DNA of 37,008 bases from NCBI GenBank assembly GCA_016124845.1, contig WGMW01000004.1, forward strand, positions 68,242 to 105,249, read 5' to 3'. Shown piece by piece: positions 14,108 to 22,218 of the stretch. Each line of letters opens with the position of its first letter. The stretch's first letter is position 1. Made by a program: the position numbers and the translations under genes. This DNA comes from Flavobacteriales bacterium (lineage in GTDB: Bacteria; Bacteroidota; Bacteroidia; UBA10329). The notes beneath the pieces are model-generated. The model saw only the letters and a list, made by a program, of their open reading frames with translations. It did not search any database and was not told where the DNA came from.

Positions 14108-16608
14108 AGTCTCGATTTCTACAGCCATACACCAACTATTTCTGGATGTGGGAGGACGCCTCCGTTATTGCCATACCCAATGGCAACACGATTGCCTATA
14201 CAGAACTACTCAAGGAATGTCTTGGACCACTACGCAGCAATGGTTTCCCCCCGTTCGGAACATTTTTGCTGGCAATTGTAGCTACCGATTCCAACGGTAA
14301 GGCCAACCTAGAAAAGATCGAGGCCATCATTGAGAAAATCGACCTGGAGCCTCATGTTCAAAGCATGTGCAGGGCCGGATTTGCATTCCTACATGATCTG
14401 AACAAGCTACATTACTGGTATGCTGATCGGCACAAACGAATTGTTCTATTGGAATCTGTGTTCAGAAATTGCCACAACATCGGTTCGGTAAAACAGGCTC
14501 TGGAAGATTTCAAATGGCTGGAAACCTTCGCACTACGAGATTTTGAAGAGATCATGGTTGTTTCCGGCAATGTGGTAAAGCAGGAGTTTGAACCGCTTTC
14601 AATACTTCATTTCAAGTTCCAGGATTCAGACTCTTTGGCCAACGCCATGTTCGGAACGCAACCAATCACAGATGTGGTTGATCCTGCCGTATCTGCGCCC
14701 GAAAAACCCAAAGACCTTGTTGATGAATTACTGGGCACCAAAAGCACCGAACGGGTTGGTGCTTTGGTTAAAACGCTTTGGGCAGGTCTGAACCTTCCTT
14801 TTCACAGCCATGCAACCGCGCAACAGGCCAACGGAGGTGTCGCTGACATTGCGAACAAGGGCAATTTCGACCGGCTACTCATTTCAGAATTTGCAAACGA
14901 TGACCTTCTGTTCCTTACACGTCTTGCCAATAATGAGTCGCTTTACCTCAATCAGGAATCGCCACCGGACGCAAACAACCTGAAACGAACCATCCTTATT
15001 GATGCATCAGTTAAGAATTGGGGAACCCCAAAAACACTGGCGTTCTCTTTGGCAATAGCCATTACCAACCACCCCAAGACCGATATGGTGTGCGAGACCA
15101 TTGTTGTTGGAGATGACTTTGAGCCGGTAAAGGTCGACTCGGTTGAAGGACTGATTGACGCATTGGAAAAGGTAAAACCATCTTTATCTGCCGCTAAGGG
15201 TTTGGACAGATACTTTGAGGAACCGAAACCCACTCAAGGAGAGACCTTTCTTATTACCGAAAAGACTACGGATAGTGATTCTTCGATGCAGCGGGTACGA
15301 TTGGAAAATGCAGAAGCAATCACTTACCTCATTCGTACAGACGCCTTTGGCGCCATAGATATTTACAAAAGACAAGGAAAAGGGCTGAAGCATAATCAGC
15401 GGATTGACCTTCCATTGCAAGATCTTTGGTCAAGGAGTTTGGCCAGAGATAATGCCGAAGAGTCTATTGAAGGGCACATTCCAATACTTTTCCGCAATGC
15501 CCAAGGTCATCTTGGAATCCGACCGAACGTTGCAGGCGACCTGTTTAAAATTGATAAAGAATATGCGCTTTTCCGACTTCACGTTAACAATGGAAAAGTG
15601 CATGAGATAGGTTGGGAGATGATCATCCAGAAGTTGCCTTTCAAATGCAGCTTCTTTGAGGTGGTTCTTGCTCCAGATGGTGTTAACCATGTTTTCCTGT
15701 TCAAACAAGACACCAGAGAGTTCTGCATTGTGAACGTAGAGACCCAGGAACAAGTGTCAGGTAAGTTCGAACACTGGAAAAATGCCAGGGGTCTCCAGTT
15801 TGTATATGCTGGTAATGGCTTCCATCATTACAATGGCAAAGGCTCATGGATGATTGACCTATCAGGGAATGTTCATCAATCCGATTTTACCCTAATTGAG
15901 CCACATGATCTGCGTACGGTTCGAGATAAGGAGATAGCTGAAGTGAACGGCTATCTCTATCACGGAGATAGCATTCTAAAGAAGCTAGAAAAAGTGGTCA
16001 TTAATCAAGATGGAAACTTGCAGTTCAATAAGCATCAGTTCCATCTTAACCATAGCCATCACTTTAAACTGAAACTGAATGATCCGGGCATTTACAGGGC
16101 CGAAGCAGAGCCTCTTGGAAATGGCGTTTTCGTTTTTCCAGATGGCAGCAAAGTGCATATGGTTCGTTCTGGAATGATTGTGCTTGAAAGTTCCTCGCCA
16201 TCAATTCCTTCAATCTTTATTCCATCGGCTTTGGAACTATCATTAGGTGTTGCCACAAACACATCATTCTCTGGCAATACCTTTTACCAGCGTAAGCCGC
16301 AGTTTCATGTTCATCTCAAATCGATTGATGATACACCTTTGGCCGTCATAAAATCCATTCGTTCCAACACCGAACTTTCTTTGAAAACCGCCAAAGAACT
16401 AATAGACAATAGGCCTTGCACCATTCCGTGCTATTTGAATGAGGTTAAGGTTAAAGCCTTCATAGAGCAACTGAAAGAACTCGGGGCTCGCGCAGATTAC
16501 TTCCCAACAGATGAGGCAATGATGTTGCAAGTAATCGTAACACCTGACTTCTTCTGCCAAGAATATGTTGACCCATTTATTTCCCAGATACTAGCTCATG
16601 GAACTTAA
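14104..16608 (+). CDS. Degenerate vWA / beta-propeller (bpX) protein with C-terminal L7/L12-like domain
   Basis: The 834-residue protein appears to be the effector or scaffold of the ternary system. In order it has an N-terminal helical region (~1-240); a vWA-like segment (~296-380) beginning with TILIDASVKNW, where the MIDAS DxSxS is degenerate (D300, S302, K304 in place of the last Ser); a long beta-rich region (~450-735) with repeated 'blade-like' strands (HLGIRP, VFLFKQDTREF, HYNGKGSWMIDLSGN), the likely beta-propeller; and residues ~733-800, which closely resemble the ribosomal L7/L12 C-terminal domain. The start is GTG at 14104, overlapping the previous stop by 4 nt; the gene overlaps the next by 11 nt. 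There is no signal peptide, so it is cytoplasmic. Confidence 0.75.
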   Translation: MKSRFLQPYTNYFWMWEDASVIAIPNGNTIAYTELLKECLGPLRSNGFPPFGTFLLAIVATDSNGKANLEKIEAIIEKIDLEPHVQSMCRAGFAFLHDLNKLHYWYADRHKRIVLLESVFRNCHNIGSVKQALEDFKWLETFALRDFEEIMVVSGNVVKQEFEPLSILHFKFQDSDSLANAMFGTQPITDVVDPAVSAPEKPKDLVDELLGTKSTERVGALVKTLWAGLNLPFHSHATAQQANGGVADIANKGNFDRLLISEFANDDLLFLTRLANNESLYLNQESPPDANNLKRTILIDASVKNWGTPKTLAFSLAIAITNHPKTDMVCETIVVGDDFEPVKVDSVEGLIDALEKVKPSLSAAKGLDRYFEEPKPTQGETFLITEKTTDSDSSMQRVRLENAEAITYLIRTDAFGAIDIYKRQGKGLKHNQRIDLPLQDLWSRSLARDNAEESIEGHIPILFRNAQGHLGIRPNVAGDLFKIDKEYALFRLHVNNGKVHEIGWEMIIQKLPFKCSFFEVVLAPDGVNHVFLFKQDTREFCIVNVETQEQVSGKFEHWKNARGLQFVYAGNGFHHYNGKGSWMIDLSGNVHQSDFTLIEPHDLRTVRDKEIAEVNGYLYHGDSILKKLEKVVINQDGNLQFNKHQFHLNHSHHFKLKLNDPGIYRAEAEPLGNGVFVFPDGSKVHMVRSGMIVLESSSPSIPSIFIPSALELSLGVATNTSFSGNTFYQRKPQFHVHLKSIDDTPLAVIKSIRSNTELSLKTAKELIDNRPCTIPCYLNEVKVKAFIEQLKELGARADYFPTDEAMMLQVIVTPDFFCQEYVDPFISQILAHGT
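16300..16503 (+). other. L7/L12 C-terminal-domain-like segment (domain within the 834-aa protein)
   Basis: Residues 733-800 read FHVHLK ... LAVIKSIRSNTELSLKTAKE ... KELGARADYF. They align without gaps in the first two-thirds with the E. coli L7/L12 C-terminal domain (FDVILK ... [20 protein letters not shown] ... EEAGAEVEVK, from memory). The factor-binding positions corresponding to I69, K70, R73, K81 and K84 are all conserved (I749, K750, R753, K761, K764). The ClpS adaptor shares this fold. Confidence 0.8.
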
Positions 16609-18331
16609 GCTCAAGACATCTGACAATAATGGGTTTCCGCTGTTCGGTTTCATCATTCGCTCCGGCAGCGTTAAGCAGTGGGTGTTGGAATTACAGTCAT
16701 TAGGAATGAATCTGAATACGGTTCAACTCTATCCTATTCCAGGTTTAAAAGCCAACAGCATTTGGGGTTGCTTTGTAGAACGTTCAGAAGAGCTGAACCC
16801 AAGGTCAATTGGAAAAAATGAACTCTGTCAGCGCATTCGTCCGAATGTATTCATTGCAGAACGCACCCAACTTACCCCGGTCTTAGACGACAGCCACTAC
16901 GATCGGATTTTCGGTTCCAATAAGTTTCTTTTCCACCCTGTTGTTGGAACCGTTGAATTCGGAGAACCCCTTTCCCTGGTGGATTATCTATCCATGCCAA
17001 CGGAAGTTTCCATTTTTGCTGTCAGGCCGAAGAGCGGTGTGGTCATTCCCTCGCAGATCCGAAGCTTTCAGGTAATCCCTCCAGACGAAGAAAGTTCTCT
17101 CAAGAATTTGGAGGAAAATGTTTTTCCAAAACGGCAGAAGCTGAAAGACAAACCGTTGAACCTATGGGAAAAACTCCGATTGGCAGCCTACGGTGCTCTC
17201 TTCAAATCGAGCCAAAAGGGAGAAAAAAATGTTACGGGCACCGATACTTCCAAAACCGCTACAGGTTCGTTACTGGACAAGGCCTTAGACTTGGTTTTCG
17301 GCAGCAAAGGCTCCAAGCTGGCAGAACAAATGATGCAAGACTTTGAAGGTCTGGAGGAGCGGAATCAGAAGGAGCTCAAAAAATTGCTGAACATGTTTGA
17401 GAAAGATCCTTTTGAGGCGTTGAAGTATGCCATTCCGCTGGATGAGGCAGGAACCTCGCGTGGACATCAACCTGGGGAATTACGTCTTTCAAAACTGTGG
17501 GGAACCTTGTCGCTTTTCGGAGACTCAACAAGCAGTTCTGGTGGTGGTACCATTATAGGAAGCGATGAATACGGCACTTTACGGACCACTTATCTGCAAA
17601 CTGCTACGCAATTGCGTAATAACGGTGAATACGAAAAAGCCGCTTTCGTGTATCTCAAATTATTGAAGCTTCCATTAATGGCTGCCGAATGTCTTGAAGA
17701 AGGAGGGCTGTACCCGGAGGCTGCTGCGCTCTACCTGAAATCGCACCACAAGGATAAGGCCGCAAAGTGCTATGAGACCGGTAAAATGACCCAAGAGGCC
17801 ATAAAGCTCTACAAAGAGCTAAAAAAGCACGAAAAGGTTGGTGACCTCTACAGGGAAATCGGCAATCGCAATGAAGCCAACAAGAGTTATTTGCGTGCGA
17901 TTGAATCGAACATTGCTGGCAAGCGATATGTGCTGGCATCAGACATTCACCTACACAAAATCGGAGATTTCAATGCGGCTCAGAAACTGTTAATTGATGG
18001 GTGGGTAAACAAAATTGAACAGCAGCAGTGTCTATCGCAATTCTTAAAAAACCAGCCAGACGAAGACAGTCTCAGGTCGAGTATCATTGAGACATATGAA
18101 AACCACCTGAATCCCGAGGATTCGGACATGTTCCTACGTGTTTCCCTGAAACATATCCAGCAAGATAAAGCCACCGATTATTTACGGGAAATGGCATATG
18201 ACATTATTGCCGATCGGATGGAGAAAGCTCCTCAAATAACTGAACATCTGAAAAATTTGAACCCGACCGATCGTGAAATTCATAAAGACCGCACTCGATT
18301 CATGCTGAATCAAAAGAAGTCTCGCTACTGA
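16598..18331 (+). CDS. bpX-like domain plus TPR-repeat protein, last gene of ternary operon
   Basis: The 577-residue protein has an N-terminal beta-rich domain (~1-165, LFGFIIRSGSVKQW ... AVRPKSGVVIPS) that I assign to the bpX series by context, a hydrophobic/helical linker (~190-275), a Gly/Ser-rich stretch near 305-322, and TPR-like helical repeats (~328-500: GEYEKAAFVYLKLLK, YPEAAALYLKS, MTQEAIKLYKELKK, NEANKSYLRAIE). TPRs are protein-interaction modules, suggesting a scaffold or substrate-recognition role for the MoxR/vWA machine. The gene starts 11 nt before the end of the vWA/propeller gene and closes the operon. No signal peptide is seen. Confidence 0.75.
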   Translation: MELKLKTSDNNGFPLFGFIIRSGSVKQWVLELQSLGMNLNTVQLYPIPGLKANSIWGCFVERSEELNPRSIGKNELCQRIRPNVFIAERTQLTPVLDDSHYDRIFGSNKFLFHPVVGTVEFGEPLSLVDYLSMPTEVSIFAVRPKSGVVIPSQIRSFQVIPPDEESSLKNLEENVFPKRQKLKDKPLNLWEKLRLAAYGALFKSSQKGEKNVTGTDTSKTATGSLLDKALDLVFGSKGSKLAEQMMQDFEGLEERNQKELKKLLNMFEKDPFEALKYAIPLDEAGTSRGHQPGELRLSKLWGTLSLFGDSTSSSGGGTIIGSDEYGTLRTTYLQTATQLRNNGEYEKAAFVYLKLLKLPLMAAECLEEGGLYPEAAALYLKSHHKDKAAKCYETGKMTQEAIKLYKELKKHEKVGDLYREIGNRNEANKSYLRAIESNIAGKRYVLASDIHLHKIGDFNAAQKLLIDGWVNKIEQQQCLSQFLKNQPDEDSLRSSIIETYENHLNPEDSDMFLRVSLKHIQQDKATDYLREMAYDIIADRMEKAPQITEHLKNLNPTDREIHKDRTRFMLNQKKSRY

Positions 18332-18359
18332 ATTTCAATCCGAAATTGAGAAATTTCTC
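18331..18359. repeat. Inverted repeats at the 3' end of the bpX operon
   Basis: AATTTC (18331-18336) pairs with GAAATT (18342-18347) around a 5-nt loop, and GAGAAATTTCTC (18348-18359) is a perfect 12-bp palindrome. They sit between the operon's last stop codon and the second 37-bp repeat. They could be a weak terminator or a protein-binding site. Confidence 0.5.
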
Positions 18360-18360
18360 C

Positions 18361-18397
18361 CTACGCAAAAAGACTGCGCAGTAGTGCAAAACCTTTG
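18361..18397 (+). repeat. 37-bp perfect direct repeat, copy 2 (upstream of rtcB)
   Basis: Identical over 37 bp to 11536-11572, in the same orientation. This copy ends 23 nt before the rtcB ATG. Together the two copies bracket the five-gene operon and lie directly upstream of two different transcription units. If the terminal ACCTTTG acts as a -7 box, the rtcB leader would be under 20 nt. Confidence 0.9.
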
Positions 18398-18420
18398 GTC
18401 TCGAATTAAGAAAATAAGAG

Positions 18421-19581
18421 ATGAAAAAAGTAGTTAGCACAGAACGTTTGCCAATCAAAATGTGGTTGGACGACCTTGAAGAAGGAGCTTTGGAACAAGC
18501 CAAAAACTTGGCAAATCTTCCATTTGCCTTCAAACATATTCCGCTGATGCCAGATAGTCATCAAGGCTACGGAATGCCTATCGGTTCCATCCTCGCCACA
18601 AAGGGAGTTATTGTTCCAAATGCGGTTGGCGTTGATATCGGTTGCGGTATGTGCGCCATGAAAACCAGCATCGAACATTTGGATCAAGACCAATTGAAAG
18701 CAACGTTGGGCGTTGCCCGAAAATTGATTCCGCTTGGATTCAACTGGCATGATGAGCCTCAGGATGAATCGTTGATGCCAAAAGGCCACGAAGACTTGGA
18801 GATCGTGAGCCGTCAATATGTGAAAGCAACCAAGCAGATCGGTTCTTTGGGTGGTGGAAATCACTTCATCGAAATTCAGAAAGGAAATGACGGTTTTGTG
18901 TGGGTTATGATCCACTCCGGAAGCCGAAACCTTGGCCATAGCGTAGCAAGTTGGTACAATCAGGCTGCTAAAACGTTGAATGAGCGCTACCATTCTTCGG
19001 TAACTCCAAACATGGATCTGGCATTCCTGCCAATTGAAACTCCTGAAGCGAAAAACTACTTCGCTGAAATGGAGTACTGCGTGGAGTTTGCGTACGCCAA
19101 CCGAAAGCTGATGATGACCCGAATGATGGAAGCGTTAACTGAGGTTGCTGGCGAGTTCGGAACAGGTGAGATGATCAACGAGTCGCACAACTTTGCTGCT
19201 TGGGAGAACCATTTCGGAAGTAATGTCCTTGTACACCGAAAAGGGGCTACACGTGCCCGAAAAGGCGAATTGGGTATGATTCCAGGTTCGCAGGGAACCA
19301 ACTCCTACATCGTTCGCGGATTGGGTCATCCAGAAAGTTTCGAATCCTGTTCGCACGGAGCGGGTCGAAAGCTTGGTAGAAAGCAAGCACAGCGCGAGCT
19401 AAACTTGGAAGAGGAAATTGCTCACCTTGATAAGATAGGCGTGGTTCATTCCATCCGTAATACGAAAGATCTGGACGAGGCAACCTCAGCTTACAAGGAC
19501 ATCAATATGGTTATGAATAACCAAAGAGACCTTGCCGAAATCTTGGTAGAACTAACTCCGCTTGCGGTTCTGAAGGGTTGA
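18421..19581 (+). CDS. rtcB: RNA-splicing ligase RtcB
   Basis: The 386-residue RtcB joins RNA 3'-phosphate or 2',3'-cyclic phosphate ends to 5'-OH ends using GTP and Mn2+. Diagnostic motifs are MPDSHQGYGMPIG, GVDIGCGM with the metal-binding Cys75, GSLGGGNHF, HSGSRNLG, ESHNFA, VHRKGATRA, GSQGTNSYIV and CSHGAGR with H312, the guanylylated His. The length is slightly shorter than E. coli RtcB (408 aa). There is no archease or RtcA gene beside it. It is likely monocistronic and follows a copy of the 37-bp element that also precedes the ternary-system operon. In this window it complements KptA and the RNase Z-like enzyme as a third RNA-end enzyme. Confidence 0.95.
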   Translation: MKKVVSTERLPIKMWLDDLEEGALEQAKNLANLPFAFKHIPLMPDSHQGYGMPIGSILATKGVIVPNAVGVDIGCGMCAMKTSIEHLDQDQLKATLGVARKLIPLGFNWHDEPQDESLMPKGHEDLEIVSRQYVKATKQIGSLGGGNHFIEIQKGNDGFVWVMIHSGSRNLGHSVASWYNQAAKTLNERYHSSVTPNMDLAFLPIETPEAKNYFAEMEYCVEFAYANRKLMMTRMMEALTEVAGEFGTGEMINESHNFAAWENHFGSNVLVHRKGATRARKGELGMIPGSQGTNSYIVRGLGHPESFESCSHGAGRKLGRKQAQRELNLEEEIAHLDKIGVVHSIRNTKDLDEATSAYKDINMVMNNQRDLAEILVELTPLAVLKG

Positions 19582-19620
19582 GGTTCATCAAGTTTAACTT
19601 TTCTCAAACCGTAGCTACTC

Positions 19621-19646
19621 CAAATTCCAAATCTCTTCAGAATTTG
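19621..19646. repeat. Inverted repeat upstream of response regulator gene
   Basis: CAAATTC (19621-19627) and GAATTTG (19640-19646) form perfect 7-bp arms around 12 nt, ending 17 nt before the GTG start of the response regulator. No T-tract follows, so an operator is more likely than a terminator. Confidence 0.45.
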
Positions 19647-19663
19647 CCCGTTACATTCGTTGT

Positions 19664-20338
19664 GTGAAAATCCTGATCATAGAGGACGAACGCGAACTGG
19701 CTGCCGACATGGTGAAGTACCTTTCGGGAGAACAGTACCGTTGCGAAGTGGCTCCCGACAAGGACAGCGCCATGGAACGCATCGGCATGTACGATTACGA
19801 TTGCATTCTCTTGGATCTGATGCTGCCTGATGGAAGTGGCCTCAGTATTTTGGAAGCATTGCGCGAACAGGGAAAACAGGAAGCGGTGATCATCATCTCG
19901 GCCAAAAATTCCATTGAAGATAAGGTGGCAGGGCTGAAGATCGGGGCGGACGACTACCTCGCAAAACCGTTCCATCTGGCCGAACTTTCAGCACGCATCT
20001 TCTCCGTTATCCGCAGAAAACAGTTCGATACTGCAAATGTGTTGCAACAGAACGAACTGAAAGTGGATGTTCCCGCCCGCGCGGTAACGGTGCATGATGT
20101 GCCTGTTATGCTTACGCGGAAGGAGTTCGACCTCTTACTGTTGTTCTTGGGCAACCGCAACAAGGTCATTTCAAAAAGTGCGTTGGCCGAACACCTTTCG
20201 GGCGATCTGGCCGATATGATGGACAGCCACGACTTTGTGTATGCACATGTCAAGAACCTGAAAAAGAAACTCACCGAGGCCAATTACGGCAACTACCTGA
20301 CCACCGTTTACGGAGCGGGCTACAAATGGAAGGCATGA
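19664..20338 (+). CDS. OmpR-family response regulator
   Basis: The 224-residue protein has an N-terminal receiver domain (~1-115) with acidic pocket ED at 8-9, phosphoacceptor D51 (CILLDLMLPDG) and the conserved Lys in AKPF. The C-terminal OmpR/PhoB winged-helix (~130-224) ends in YLTTVYGAGYKWKA. The start is GTG at 19664. The end overlaps the histidine kinase gene as ATGA, marking a cognate pair. Targets probably include the downstream PepSY-like lipoprotein genes, an arrangement often seen in Bacteroidota; the signal is unknown. Confidence 0.92.
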   Translation: MKILIIEDERELAADMVKYLSGEQYRCEVAPDKDSAMERIGMYDYDCILLDLMLPDGSGLSILEALREQGKQEAVIIISAKNSIEDKVAGLKIGADDYLAKPFHLAELSARIFSVIRRKQFDTANVLQQNELKVDVPARAVTVHDVPVMLTRKEFDLLLLFLGNRNKVISKSALAEHLSGDLADMMDSHDFVYAHVKNLKKKLTEANYGNYLTTVYGAGYKWKA

Positions 20339-21621
20339 GCAAACTGCTAAACAGACCGCTGCGTTATTTTGCGCTGTATGCCCTGCTGCTGCTGGCCTGT
20401 AGCGTTCCTGTGTATTACGTGGTGGTAGACCGGATCTGGCTCAGCGAACTGGATGAACACAACCAGATCATCAAGCAGCGCATTGAGAACAAATTGACGG
20501 GCACAGCGCTTGATCCGCAGGAACTGGAACGCATGCTGGCACTTTGGAAAGTGTTGGAACCGGGCACCACGCTGGAACCGATGCCAAAGACCGTTGGCCC
20601 GAAGGACAGCCTCTACACCGTTACGCGTACCACCGATTTCGGCAACGAACTGGAGACCGACCGTTTCCGTGGGCTGCAATCGTACATCAATGTGAACGGA
20701 AGGACGTATCGGCTGCGAACGGAAACCAACGTGGAAGAGGCCGATGAGACCCTAAGCGCCATTGCTGCGGTCACGGTGCTGTTCTTCGTGCTGCTGCTGC
20801 TCGGGTTCATCATCCTCAACAGGCAGATCTCCAAGCACGTGTGGAAACCATTCTACGCTACGCTGGAAAAACTGACCGCATTCGACCTGAACAGAAACCC
20901 GAACATCCACTTCGAAAAAAGCGACATTGAGGAATTCGATCAGCTGAACCGCACCGTGGAGCAACTGATCCTGCGCAGCGTTTCCACGTACAATCAGCAG
21001 AAGGAGTTCATTGAAAATGCTTCGCATGAACTACAGACACCGTTGGCGGTGCTGCGTTCCAAATTGGAGCTGCTGCTACAGCACGAATCGCTGCAAGAAG
21101 AACAGGCCGAGCTGATCGCAGGCATCTCGGTGCCGCTTTCGCGCGTTTCGCGCATCAACAAGAACCTGCTGCTGTTGGCCAAGATCGAGAACCAACAGTT
21201 CGGTGATGTGGAAAAGGTCTCCGTTTCAGAAACCATCAACGAAAGCCTCGAACTGCTGGAAGATCACATCACCGAAAAAAAGCTTTCGGTAGAACGTGTA
21301 ACGCTTGAAGACACCGTTGTGGAGTGCAACCGAACGCTGCTGGAAATGCTGGTCAATAATCTGCTGGTCAACGCCATAACGCACAGCCAGGCGGGCGCCA
21401 CCATCATCATCGAACTGGAGAAAAACGACTTTTCCATTGCCAATTCGGGAAATGGAAAATTGGATGAGGCCAAACTGTTTGAGCGGTTCTCGCACTCATC
21501 CGAAAACAGCCAGAGCAGCGGCCTCGGACTGGCCATTGCAAAGGAGATCTGCGGGCGTTACCGTTGGAACATTTCTTACGCTTTCGAAAACGGAATGCAT
21601 GCATTCTCCATCAAAACTTGA
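20335..21621 (+). CDS. Membrane sensor histidine kinase
   Basis: The 428-residue kinase has TM1 (about residues 10-30), a ~110-residue periplasmic sensor region, TM2 (~144-163), and a HisKA domain with H231 in NASHELQTPLAVL. An HATPase domain follows with the N-box NNLLVNAITHS and G-box SSGLGLAIAKEI. I choose the ATG at 20335, which overlaps the regulator's stop as ATGA and follows a GGAAGG-like ribosome binding sequence; an in-frame ATG three codons earlier (20326) is the alternative. The HATPase domain is compact, with a short region between the N- and G-boxes. It pairs with the response regulator encoded just upstream. Confidence 0.9.
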   Translation: MSKLLNRPLRYFALYALLLLACSVPVYYVVVDRIWLSELDEHNQIIKQRIENKLTGTALDPQELERMLALWKVLEPGTTLEPMPKTVGPKDSLYTVTRTTDFGNELETDRFRGLQSYINVNGRTYRLRTETNVEEADETLSAIAAVTVLFFVLLLLGFIILNRQISKHVWKPFYATLEKLTAFDLNRNPNIHFEKSDIEEFDQLNRTVEQLILRSVSTYNQQKEFIENASHELQTPLAVLRSKLELLLQHESLQEEQAELIAGISVPLSRVSRINKNLLLLAKIENQQFGDVEKVSVSETINESLELLEDHITEKKLSVERVTLEDTVVECNRTLLEMLVNNLLVNAITHSQAGATIIIELEKNDFSIANSGNGKLDEAKLFERFSHSSENSQSSGLGLAIAKEICGRYRWNISYAFENGMHAFSIKT

Positions 21622-21657
21622 AAATCTAATTCAACAACTTTCATAGCCTCATTTATC

Positions 21658-22128
21658 ATGAAAAGATCATTCCCCGTACTATTATCTGTTCTGGTGCTTG
21701 CTTCGGCCTGCGGCCACAGCGAAAAGGAAGCTGAAAACACTCCGAAAGAAGTGGAGACCGCTTTCAACCAGAAATTCCCTGATGCACAGAAAGTGAAATG
21801 GGAAAAAGAAAACGCCAACGAATGGGAAGCGGAATTTGAACTGAACGGAAAGGAATATTCGGCCAATTTTCTGAAGGATGGAACGTGGAAGGAAACCGAA
21901 TATGAGATCTCGCTTGCTGAGGTTCCAGAAGATGTAATGCATACGATAGACACCCAATTTCCAGACCATGAGGTGCAAGAAACCGAACTGTCTGAGCGCG
22001 CATTGGGAAACGTATATGCGTTTGAACTGGAAAATGCTGATGAGAAAGTGGAAGTGGAGATCACCGCAGACGGTTCTTCAATGAAAAAGACCTACAAGAG
22101 CGAGGAGAACGAAGACAGCGAGGAGTGA
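21658..22128 (+). CDS. PepSY-like lipoprotein (copy 1)
   Basis: The 156-residue precursor has a lipoprotein signal peptide (VLVLASAC, lipobox Cys18). A PepSY-like domain follows, containing VETAFNQKFPDAQKVKWEKE and WEAEFELNGKEYSANFLKDG, the latter resembling the beta-lactamase-inhibitor-like fold seen in this family. The tail is acidic. It is anchored in the outer or inner membrane facing the periplasm. It is clearly paralogous to the next gene. It sits 36 nt after the kinase gene, so it may be the two-component system's target or accessory sensor. Function unknown. Confidence 0.85.
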   Translation: MKRSFPVLLSVLVLASACGHSEKEAENTPKEVETAFNQKFPDAQKVKWEKENANEWEAEFELNGKEYSANFLKDGTWKETEYEISLAEVPEDVMHTIDTQFPDHEVQETELSERALGNVYAFELENADEKVEVEITADGSSMKKTYKSEENEDSEE

Positions 22129-22218
22129 AATATACTTCTCCAGATACTGGAAGATTCAGAATTTCTACCAATTCGTGCATGAGCTTTGACCATAGATTTA
22201 AACTAAAAGTCAGACACT

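Noticed and set aside
11536-18397. The two 37-bp repeats as a CRISPR array
   Set aside because: Only two copies, 6.8 kb apart with genes between them, no spacer-sized intervals and no cas genes.
11536-18397. Ternary operon as a phage or integrase-borne element with att sites
   Set aside because: No integrase, tRNA gene or phage gene is present, so the repeats alone do not show site-specific integration; insertion is kept only as one hypothesis.
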